This document shows, one piece after another, positions 40,186 to 47,314 of a DNA stretch of 64,000 bases. The stretch spans positions 1 to 64,000 of the forward strand of contig CALCIA010000137.1 in the NCBI GenBank assembly GCA_937907435.1. The letters are read 5' to 3'. Numbering within the stretch: position 1 is the stretch's first letter; each line of letters starts with the position of its first letter. The position numbers were made by a program, and so were the translations under genes. Source of the DNA: an uncultured Actinomycetes bacterium. GTDB lineage: Bacteria; Actinomycetota; Thermoleophilia; Solirubrobacterales; 70-9. A model generated the notes under the pieces. The model was not told the DNA's origin. It did no database searches and saw only the letters and a list, made by a program, of their open reading frames with translations.

Positions 40186-41025
40186 CTAGCCCGCGGAGCC
40201 TTCCCACTGCGTGAGGTAGGGAACGGGGTCGACCGCTTCGCCACCCAACCATGCCTCGCCGATCCAATACTCGAAGTGAAGGTGGCAGCCCTGCGCGTTG
40301 CCGGTGTCGCCGACGGTGCCGACCTGCGTCCCGACCGCGACCGGGGTGCCAACCTTCAGGGGCGAGGGGGCGCTCATGTGCATGTAGATGAGGTCGGCGT
40401 CCACGCCTCCGGCGTCGATGACCAGGTAGTTGCCGGCCCGCGGTTCGTATTTGACCGACTCGACCGTGCCGGTGAGCGCGGCGACGAGGGGGGTGCCACA
40501 GGCGGCGCCGATGTCGGCACCGCCATGTTCGCGTGCCCCGCCGAAGCCCTCCCAGAGTTCGTGCTTGCCGGCGATCGGATAGGCCGAGCCGGACGCGGGC
40601 GTCGAGGAGGGCGAGGGCGCGCCCGGCAGGATGAAGAGCTTGTGGGGAGAGGGCGCCGACTGATGTCCTGACTGGTCGATCACGTAGGGCCGCCCGGCGA
40701 CCGCGCCTTCGGGGACCACCGCGGTCGCGGCCCGTTCGGTGCGCTGCACCGGTTCGACCTGGATCGGGCCCTTGCTGCCGCGGAAGACCACCTCGCGAAC
40801 CTCTTCGAGGTCGAGTCCGCGCACCCTGACGGTCGAGCCTGGGCGGACCTTGTGGACGGCGACGCATTGCCTGACGCAGGTGACGTCTGCCAGTGCCACC
40901 GAACCGCCGGCGCCGATGCCGCCGGGCGCGACGGCGGCCTCCGCGTTTCCGGCGCACGAAAGCAGCAGGCCGAGGACGAGCAGCGCGAGCCCGAGCCGGG
41001 CATCAACTGATCTGTGATGGGACAA
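40186..41025 (-). CDS. secreted M23 (LytM) peptidase with N-terminal beta domain
   Basis: 279 residues. Signal peptide (LGLALLVLGLLLSCAGNAEA), an IPT/beta-sandwich-like region about 30-125 with two Cys (TCVRQC), then an M23 domain: HGGADIGAACGTPLVA and HLHFEYW supply the zinc-binding His and Asp. Peptidoglycan endopeptidase or activator. The TTG start at 41023-41025 has AGAGG upstream; a c-di-AMP riboswitch precedes it, the usual control of cell-wall hydrolases in Actinomycetota. Confidence 0.85.
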   Translation of the reverse strand: MSHHRSVDARLGLALLVLGLLLSCAGNAEAAVAPGGIGAGGSVALADVTCVRQCVAVHKVRPGSTVRVRGLDLEEVREVVFRGSKGPIQVEPVQRTERAATAVVPEGAVAGRPYVIDQSGHQSAPSPHKLFILPGAPSPSSTPASGSAYPIAGKHELWEGFGGAREHGGADIGAACGTPLVAALTGTVESVKYEPRAGNYLVIDAGGVDADLIYMHMSAPSPLKVGTPVAVGTQVGTVGDTGNAQGCHLHFEYWIGEAWLGGEAVDPVPYLTQWEGSAG

Positions 41026-41040
41026 GACGGGACCTCTCTT

Positions 41041-41190
41041 CCGAGCGCCTGCGGGGTTAGCTGGCGGGCTCGCGCTGAAGAGTCGCGCTACGGATCTGTC
41101 GATCCGATTCGCCCCTGGGCCTCGATGCCCTTCGGGTCCCCCGCTCCGAGGCGCGTAGCGCCCGGGATTAGGCAGGTTGTGCGCGAGGAG
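41041..41190 (-). promoter_or_regulatory. cyclic di-AMP riboswitch (ydaO/yuaA leader)
   Basis: On the minus strand the leader begins CCTGCCTAATCCCGGG, continues with GGAGCGGGGGACCCGAAGGGC and GGGGCGAATCGGATC, and ends with CCGCCAGCTAACCCCGCAGGC. These agree with the conserved blocks of the ydaO class: GGGGGACCC, GGGGxGAAT and the terminal GTCAGCTAACCxCGxAGGC. It lies between the two M23 genes and directly before the downstream one, where this class is common in Actinomycetota. Confidence 0.85.
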
Positions 41191-41214
41191 TATAGGGACG
41201 CCCCCGGGCATCGG

Positions 41215-42381
41215 CTAGAGGTAGGGGAGAGGATCCTGTGGGGCTCCGGCCGACCTCACCTCGAAGTGCAGGTGGGCGCCGAAGGAGTTGCCGGTGTTGC
41301 CGACCAGGCCGATCACCTGTCCCTGGGAGACGCGCTGCCCGGATGAGACCTCGAAAGCCGATTGGTGGGCGTAGCAGGTGGTCAGGCCGACGGCGTCATG
41401 TTCGACGCAGGTGTAGTTGCCGTAGCCGCCACTTTCGGACTCGCCCTGCTGGAGCACCACGGTCCCGTCGGCGGCGGCCCAGATCGGCGTGCCTTCGGCG
41501 GCGCCGACGTCGATGCCCTCGTGCTGGCGACCCCAGCGGTAGCCGAAGCCGGAAGTGAGCATTCCTTCGACGGGCCAGACGAAGGTCCCGGTGGCACCGC
41601 TCGGGGCGGTGGGGTGGGACGAGGCCGCCGCGGCGAGGCGAGCTTCGATCTCCGCCTGCAGCGACGACACGTCGCCCTCGAGGACGCTCTCGCGATCCTC
41701 CAGCCCCGACAGCGCCTTCCGGCGATCGGCGATCGCCACCGCGAGGGAGTCCTCCCGCTCGGCGCGTCTGATCCGGGTCACCCGGAGGGTGTCCCGACGT
41801 GCCGCGATCGAGTCGACCGCGGCGGCGATCCCGTCACGTAGCCGAGCCCGCCTGGTGACCGTGTCGCGGGCGTCGTCGCGCAGGTCGCGGACCCGGGTGA
41901 CCAGCGCCTCGTCGTACCGCCGGATTCGTTCCACGTATTCGCCGACGCTCATGGCTTCCCCGAGGTCGTGGGCGGCGAGGACCATCGAGGTGATGTCGGG
42001 CGTGCCTTCCTCGTAGATCGCGACGACGCGCTCACGCAGCGTCTCCAACGCCCGGCGCAGCCGCACCTGGGTGAGCCCGAGGTGGTCGACCGCGCGCTCG
42101 AGCCCTTCCCGCGCCGCGCTCAGCTCCTCCCGCCTGGCGGCGAGGGTGCTCGCCGCGGCGCGCTCGCGCGCCCGCGCCTCACGAGCCTTCCGACGCAGGT
42201 CCTCGATCGTCGCGCCCATGCGACGGAGATCGCCCGTGAGGATGCCCTCCCGGTCGCGAACTTCGCCGAGGCGGGTCTTCGTGCGTTCGAGCTCGGTCTC
42301 CGGATCCGCGGTGGCGACTGCTACGCCGCAGAGAGCACCGAGGAGCATGGTGAGGAGCAGGGCGCCGAGGGTCTTCGTCAT
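41215..42381 (-). CDS. coiled-coil M23 peptidase (EnvC/RipA-like)
   Basis: 388 residues. Signal peptide 1-25, a long coiled coil about 27-245, then an M23 domain about 265-388: WPVEGMLTSGFGYRWG, HEGIDVGAAEGTPIW, TTCYAHQS and HLHFEV. It is a paralogue of the protein at 61937 with the same layout. Such proteins hydrolyse peptidoglycan cross-links or activate other hydrolases during division. ATG 42381. The gene ends 25 nt before the riboswitch of the next gene. Confidence 0.88.
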   Translation of the reverse strand: MTKTLGALLLTMLLGALCGVAVATADPETELERTKTRLGEVRDREGILTGDLRRMGATIEDLRRKAREARARERAAASTLAARREELSAAREGLERAVDHLGLTQVRLRRALETLRERVVAIYEEGTPDITSMVLAAHDLGEAMSVGEYVERIRRYDEALVTRVRDLRDDARDTVTRRARLRDGIAAAVDSIAARRDTLRVTRIRRAEREDSLAVAIADRRKALSGLEDRESVLEGDVSSLQAEIEARLAAAASSHPTAPSGATGTFVWPVEGMLTSGFGYRWGRQHEGIDVGAAEGTPIWAAADGTVVLQQGESESGGYGNYTCVEHDAVGLTTCYAHQSAFEVSSGQRVSQGQVIGLVGNTGNSFGAHLHFEVRSAGAPQDPLPYL

Positions 42382-42475
42382 CCGGAGGCCGAAGCTAGCT
42401 GCGGGATATGAGGACCGGGCCCGCCTGGAGAAGATGAATCCACACGCCCAACCAAAATCTGCAAAGATTCACACA

Positions 42476-42500
42476 TGCATAGTTGTGCATATATAAGACG
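42476..42500 (+). promoter_or_regulatory. probable SmtB/CzrA-type operator and -10 box of second CDF gene
   Basis: TGCATAGTTGTGCAT (42476-42490) matches the operator at 37423. ATGCA-N6-TGCAT within it is an inverted repeat. TATATAAG begins at 42489 and is the likely -10, overlapped by the operator. Confidence 0.58.
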
Positions 42501-42518
42501 GACGACGCGGGCGCCTCG

Positions 42519-43421
42519 ATGAGCGAGGGTCATTCCCACATCGACGCCGTCTCCGCCGCCGGGCGGCATCGCCGGCCGCTGACGATCGCCCTCGTCATAA
42601 CCGCCGCCTACATGGTGGTCGAGGCGCTCGCAGGGATCCTGACCGGATCCCTCGCGCTGCTGTCGGACGCGGGGCACATGCTCACCGACGTCGTCGGGCT
42701 CGGCTTGGCGCTGGCCGCGATCCAGTTCGCGAGCAGCTCGCGCGATCGCTCGAACACCTACGGCCTCTACCGCCTCGAGGTCCTGGCGAGCCTCGCGAAC
42801 GCCTTCCTTCTCTTCGGCGTCGCGATCTACGTCCTCTACGAGGCGGTGCAGCGGTTCTCCGACCCGCCGGCGATCGCCGGGCCCCCGATGCTGATCGTCG
42901 CCGCGGTCGGGCTCGGCGTGAACCTCGTCTCCTTCCAGCTCCTCCGCGCCGGAGCGGCGGAGAGCCTGAACGTCAAAGGTGCCTTCCTCGAGGTGATGGC
43001 CGACGCGCTCGGATCGGCGGGCGTCCTCCTGGCGGGTGCCATCGTCCTCACGACCGGCTGGCCCTACGCCGACGCGATCATCGGTGCCGGGATCGGCCTC
43101 TTCATCCTGCCGCGCACCTGGCGCCTCGGGCGAGCCGCCCTGCGGATCCTGCTGGAGAGCGCGCCGTCACACATCGACGTCGAGAAGGTCGAAGACGAGC
43201 TCCTCACCCTCGAAGGCGTCGCCGCCGTCCACGACCTCCACGTCTGGACGCTCACCTCCGGGGTCGATGCCGCGAGCGGCCACCTCGTCCTGGGGCCGGC
43301 CGCCGACCTCGGCGAGGTGCTGGGGCGCGCGACGCGCCTGTTGGAAGACGAATTCGGCATCACCCATCCGACCCTCCAGTGCGAGCCGCCCGCGCACGAG
43401 GAGAAGAAGGCGGCGGTGTAG
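42519..43421 (+). CDS. CDF-family heavy-metal exporter (CzcD-like), second copy
   Basis: 300 residues, six membrane segments with GSLALLSDAGHMLTDV (TM2) and AFLEVMADALGSAG (TM5). Note that the TM5 motif here is E..AD where the first CDF has H..TD, which can change metal preference. It has a short HSHIDAVSAAGRH start instead of the long His tail. ATG 42519 is chosen over an in-frame ATG at 42483 that overlaps the promoter. The next gene starts immediately after its stop. Confidence 0.9.
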   Translation: MSEGHSHIDAVSAAGRHRRPLTIALVITAAYMVVEALAGILTGSLALLSDAGHMLTDVVGLGLALAAIQFASSSRDRSNTYGLYRLEVLASLANAFLLFGVAIYVLYEAVQRFSDPPAIAGPPMLIVAAVGLGVNLVSFQLLRAGAAESLNVKGAFLEVMADALGSAGVLLAGAIVLTTGWPYADAIIGAGIGLFILPRTWRLGRAALRILLESAPSHIDVEKVEDELLTLEGVAAVHDLHVWTLTSGVDAASGHLVLGPAADLGEVLGRATRLLEDEFGITHPTLQCEPPAHEEKKAAV

Positions 43422-44023
43422 ATGACCGGGATGGAGCGGCTACACTCGAATTTCTTGCGCCTGCGATCCTGGCTCTTCACCGGCAGTAGGACGCGATCGG
43501 CATCGCTGATCGCGCTGGGGGCGTTCGTCATCCACCAGCTCCGTTTCCTGGCCGTCGGCCTGGGCGTCGGCGACCGGAGTTGGGACCTCTCCACGATCCT
43601 CGGCCACGTGGCCCCGCTGGTCGCCGGCCTGCTGCTCGCCGGGCTGAGCGCCCGGCTCGTCCGCTCCCGATTCCGTGGCGGGGCCGCCGGCTCCGCGCCG
43701 GCTCCTACGCACTCGGCATCGTCGCCGTCTTCTCATGTCAGCAGTTGATGGAGGGGGTACTGCTCGCAGGCCACGCCGGCGGGATCGCGTCGATCTTCTC
43801 CTCCGGTGGCTGGGCCGCGTTGCCGCTGGCGATCATCTTCGGCGTCATCGCGGCGCTGGTCGACCGCGGGATCGAGGAGGTCGAGACCTGGCTCGCCGAG
43901 CGCGACACCCCCGGATCCTCACCCGCCCCGGTCGATGATCGCCAGGTCGCCGACCACCTCCCGCGCCGCCTCGCCCCGCTCGCATCCGGTCTGGCCGTCA
44001 GGCCGCCGCCCGTCTTCGCCTAG
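43422..44023 (+). pseudogene. frameshifted membrane protein, paralogue of the gene at 36439
   Basis: From ATG 43422 the frame reads RSASLIALGAFVIHQLRFLAV and LVAGLLLAGLSARLVRS, matching the paralogue at 36439. At about 43680-43690 the match switches to another frame, AGSYALGIVAVFSCQQLMEG through PPPVFA, ending at 44023. A missing base in the GGGG run at 43680-43683 would restore one protein of about 200 residues. Either a recent mutation or a homopolymer sequencing error. Confidence 0.75.
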
Positions 44024-44115
44024 TCCAAGACGACCCTGACGTGGCCGGACTCCCCCGGCCCCGACGACCGCGTGGACGGACACGTCGCGCGGAGATCCGA
44101 GCGAAGGCGGTAGCG

Positions 44116-44784
44116 ATGCAAGTGAACGGAACCTTGACCGGCGCCCTCGGTGGGCGCCTGGACGCGGCCACGCGATTTCGACTCCTGTCGTGGCTCGGCG
44201 CAGGTGCCCTCTCCATCGGGGCGATCGGCCTCTTCATCGCCGGCGCGGTGGGCGATTCGGTCTCCCTGCTGATGCTCGGCGTCGACGCGGCGATCGTCGG
44301 TTTCGCGAACCTGATCCTGCTCGTCCTCAGCGTGTTCAGGGGGCCGCCGATTCCGCATCAACTAGCCGGCGGACGACAGGCTCTCGTGGTGCAGTTCTTC
44401 GCGCTCGCGGGTCTCGCGCTGATCGACTCGGTCTATGCCTTCCTCGCCGACCGACATGCCGAACCGGGCGTCCTCGGCATCGGGGTCCTGGTCCTGGTCG
44501 TTCTCGTGTCGATCGGCCTCGCAGTCGAGACGGCGCGCATCGGCAACCAGCTCAAGTCGACCGCCGTACGCAGGCAGGGGGCGGACCTGCTGCTGACCGG
44601 CGTGCTCGGGGCGGTCGTCCTCGTCGCGGTCATCGCGCTCGCGATCACCGAACTCTGGGTGCTCGACCAGCTCGCGGGCGTGTTGGTCGGAGCGGTCGCC
44701 CTGGTCCAGGCGATCGAGTGCGGCCGCGGCGGCGGTTGGGGCGTATGGCGAGGAGATGACCTTCGACGGGGGAGTGCGTCGTGA
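44116..44784 (+). CDS. six-helix membrane protein, CDF-like but lacking metal-site motifs
   Basis: 222 residues with six hydrophobic segments. The final pair (LLLTGVLGAVVLVAVIALAITELWVLDQLAGVLVGAVALVQAI spans both) resembles TM5-TM6 of CDF exporters, but the D..HML.D and H/D..AD motifs are missing, so it would not transport metals the same way. ATG 44116 with GAAGG upstream. GTGA overlap with the next gene. Function unknown. Confidence 0.6.
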   Translation: MQVNGTLTGALGGRLDAATRFRLLSWLGAGALSIGAIGLFIAGAVGDSVSLLMLGVDAAIVGFANLILLVLSVFRGPPIPHQLAGGRQALVVQFFALAGLALIDSVYAFLADRHAEPGVLGIGVLVLVVLVSIGLAVETARIGNQLKSTAVRRQGADLLLTGVLGAVVLVAVIALAITELWVLDQLAGVLVGAVALVQAIECGRGGGWGVWRGDDLRRGSAS

Positions 44785-45224
44785 ACGTCGTGGTCGCGAT
44801 CCTGTTCATCGCCTGGGCGGTCGTCGCGCTCGCCATCGGGGTCCGGGGTCGACCGTGGATGCTCTCCGCGTGGACCGTCCTCGGGCTCGTCCCGGTCCTG
44901 GTCGCCGCCGAGGAAGGCGCCTGGCAGCTGGGGGAATGGAGCCGCGACGTCAGTCCGTTGCCTGTGTTCGGCGCGGCCGTCCTGGTCACCGTCGCCCTGG
45001 AGCGCTGGCTGCCGCCGGCAATTCCGGCGGCAGCGGGGTCACGGCGGCATCGGTCGGTGGCCGTTTGGGTCCGCGCCGCCGCGGTCGTCTGGGGAGTCGC
45101 GCTCGGTCTCCTCGGGGACTCCGGCCTCGCCTTGGCGCTCTCCGCCGCGATCGCGCTCGTGGTCGCGGGCGCCGGACTGCCGGGGCCCGATCCCCGCTTC
45201 GGACTTCATCCCACCAACGAGTGA
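44781..45224 (+). CDS. small multi-pass membrane protein, unknown function
   Basis: 147 residues, about four hydrophobic segments (VVVAILFIAWAVVALAIGV, MLSAWTVLGLVPVLVA, LPVFGAAVLVTVALERWLP and SGLALALSAAIALVVAGAG). No family recognised. GTG 44781 overlaps the previous stop, so it is probably co-expressed with the CDF-like protein. Confidence 0.6.
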   Translation: MNVVVAILFIAWAVVALAIGVRGRPWMLSAWTVLGLVPVLVAAEEGAWQLGEWSRDVSPLPVFGAAVLVTVALERWLPPAIPAAAGSRRHRSVAVWVRAAAVVWGVALGLLGDSGLALALSAAIALVVAGAGLPGPDPRFGLHPTNE

Positions 45225-45236
45225 AAGGACACATCC

Positions 45237-45542
45237 ATGAGTACACAGACCCAGGAGCAACTCCTCTGCCCGAAGTGCCGTGGCGCGATGCGCACCTACG
45301 AGCGCAACGGCATCACGATCGACCAGTGCGAAGAGTGTCGCGGGATCTTTCTCGACCGCGGCGAGCTCGAGCAGCTGATCGGAGCCGAGAGCTCCTATCT
45401 CGGTGCCGACCCCGAGACCCGAGGATCATTCTCCGACTACGTTCGCGGGGGAAAGGGTGGCCACCAGGGCGGTGGCCACGGCGGCAACGGCAAGCACGGC
45501 GGCAAGCGCCGACGCGGCTTCTTCGGCGAGCTGTTCGATTGA
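45237..45542 (+). CDS. TFIIB-type zinc-finger protein
   Basis: 101 residues. CPKC and CEECRGIFLDRGELEQLI form the zf-TFIIB domain, followed by a Gly/His-rich stretch (GGHQGGGHGG) and RRRGFFGELFD. Small cytoplasmic zinc proteins of this type are common but uncharacterised. The His-rich segment beside metal genes could buffer metal, an inference. Confidence 0.82.
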   Translation: MSTQTQEQLLCPKCRGAMRTYERNGITIDQCEECRGIFLDRGELEQLIGAESSYLGADPETRGSFSDYVRGGKGGHQGGGHGGNGKHGGKRRRGFFGELFD

Positions 45543-45611
45543 CACGAAGCGAGATCGGCCCGGGCCGGATGGCGGGCGATTCCGTCGCCCTCCATCCGGC
45601 ATGATCGGCGA

Positions 45612-46904
45612 TCATCCGCCGAAGAACGTCTGGTAGAGCAGGAAGCCGTTCAGCGAGACGATCACGGCGGCGAAGATCGAGGCGAGGATCGTGGTCGCCC
45701 GATGGTTGACGAAGGCGCCCATCACGTTTCCTCGGGCGGTGAGGAGGACCAACGGGATCAAGGCGAAGGGGATGCCGAAGGAGAGGACGACCTGGCTGAT
45801 GACCAATGCCCGGGTCGGGTCGATGTCCAGCCCCAGGATGGCGAGCGCCGGGACCATCGTCACCGAGCGCCGCAGGAATAGCGGGATCGAGCGGCGGATG
45901 AAGCCTTCCATGACGATCTGCCCGGCGAAGGTTCCGACGCTCGAGGCGGCGACGCCGGACGCCAGGAGGGCGAGCGCGAAGGCGACGGCCGAGGTCGGCC
46001 CGACCACCTGTTCGAGGCCGGTATAGGCGCCCTCGATCGTGTCGATGCCGGTGCCTGAGAGCACCGTCGCCATCACCGCGAGCATCGAGATGTTGATCAC
46101 GCCGGCGATCCCCATCGCGATCCCGACGTCGACGCGCTGGAAGCGGATCAACTCGCGGCGCTCGTCATCGTCGCGCGGTCGGATCCGACCCTGGGTCAAC
46201 GCCGAATGCAGATAGATCACGTGCGGCATCACCGTCGCACCGATGATCCCGACGGCGAGGAGGAGGCTGTCGGAGCCTTCCAGCCGGGGGACGAAGCCGC
46301 CGACCACGCCCCCGGCGTCCGGCCCGATGCGCAGCGTCTCGTAGAGGAACCCGATCAGGATGATGCCGAGCAGGCCGACGATCGCCGTCTCGAAGCGTCG
46401 GTGGCCGCGGGCGTGGAGGGCGAGGAGGCCGAAGGCGACGGCACCCGAGATCAGTCCCGCGACGAACAGCGGGACGCCGAAGAGCAGGTTGAGGGCTATC
46501 GCGGCGCCGACCATCTCGGCCAGGTCGGTCGACATCGCCATCACCTCGGCCTGGGCCCAGAGTCCCCAGGAGACCGGCCTCGGGAACTGCTCGCGGCAGA
46601 GTTCGGGGAGGTTGCGATCCGTCGCGATCCCCACCTTCGCCGACAGATACTGGATCAGCATCGCCATCAGGTTCGCCGCCAGCACCGCCCACAGCAGGAG
46701 GTAGCCGTATTCGGCGCCGCCGGCGACATTGGTGGCGAAGTTGCCGGGGTCGACGTAGGCGATCGCGGCGACGAAGGCGGCGCCGAGGAGGGTCAGGGTG
46801 TAGCGGAGTCGCCCCCGCGATCGGATGCCCTCGAGCTCGGTCGCGGAGGGGGCGGCGATCACGCCCTCGGCCGCGAGCGTCGAGGGAGGAGGCTGTCTGT
46901 TCAT
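45612..46904 (-). CDS. mntH: Nramp-family manganese/divalent metal importer MntH
   Basis: 430 residues, eleven membrane segments. The Nramp metal site is seen as AYVDPGNFATN in TM1 and GATVMPHVIYLHSAL in TM6. ATG 46904 is the first start inside family similarity; a longer frame to 47057 runs across the divergent arsR. Proton-driven import of Mn(II), perhaps Fe(II). Divergent from a CadC/CmtR-type repressor in a 50-nt gap. Confidence 0.92.
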   Translation of the reverse strand: MNRQPPPSTLAAEGVIAAPSATELEGIRSRGRLRYTLTLLGAAFVAAIAYVDPGNFATNVAGGAEYGYLLLWAVLAANLMAMLIQYLSAKVGIATDRNLPELCREQFPRPVSWGLWAQAEVMAMSTDLAEMVGAAIALNLLFGVPLFVAGLISGAVAFGLLALHARGHRRFETAIVGLLGIILIGFLYETLRIGPDAGGVVGGFVPRLEGSDSLLLAVGIIGATVMPHVIYLHSALTQGRIRPRDDDERRELIRFQRVDVGIAMGIAGVINISMLAVMATVLSGTGIDTIEGAYTGLEQVVGPTSAVAFALALLASGVAASSVGTFAGQIVMEGFIRRSIPLFLRRSVTMVPALAILGLDIDPTRALVISQVVLSFGIPFALIPLVLLTARGNVMGAFVNHRATTILASIFAAVIVSLNGFLLYQTFFGG

Positions 46905-46942
46905 GGCCGCGTGCGTTCTCGCAACAACATCTGCATGCTCGT

Positions 46943-46948
46943 TAGAAT
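46943..46948 (+). promoter_or_regulatory. -10 box of a probably leaderless repressor-ATPase operon
   Basis: TAGAAT ends 6 nt before ATG 46955, so transcription would start at or next to the start codon. No Shine-Dalgarno is present. Confidence 0.5.
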
Positions 46949-46954
46949 GACACG

Positions 46955-47314
46955 ATGCCCGACGATAGGTGTGACCTACTCTGCCTCGACCTTCCGCTCG
47001 CCGAGGAACTGCGCCGGAGCAGGCTCGACCTTGCCGCGGCCGAGCTCTCGGCCGCACGCGCAGCCGCCTTCGCCGACCCCACGCGGGTGATGATCGCCGC
47101 CTCCCTCCGCGATGGCGGCGAGCTCTGCGTCTGCGACCTGGCCTGGATCTCCGGGCGCGCCGAGAGCCTGGTCTCCCATCATCTACGCAGGATGCGTGCC
47201 GACAGCCTGGTGAGCTCGCGGCGCGAGGGGAAGATGGTCTTCTACTCGCTGACCGAGGTCGGCCTGGACCTGCTCGCCGCCGTCCTTGCGAGCGGTGAGG
47301 CGGCGGTCCGATGA
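46955..47314 (+). CDS. ArsR-family Cd/Pb/Zn sensor repressor (CadC/CmtR-like)
   Basis: 119 residues, winged helix (AAAFADPTRVMIAASLRDG, AESLVSHHLRRMRADSLV). Cysteines in an N-terminal CDLLC and in ELCVCDLAW give the CadC-type site for Cd(II)/Pb(II). It overlaps the ATPase gene by ATGA, so the pair forms an autoregulated detoxification operon. Confidence 0.88.
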   Translation: MPDDRCDLLCLDLPLAEELRRSRLDLAAAELSAARAAAFADPTRVMIAASLRDGGELCVCDLAWISGRAESLVSHHLRRMRADSLVSSRREGKMVFYSLTEVGLDLLAAVLASGEAAVR

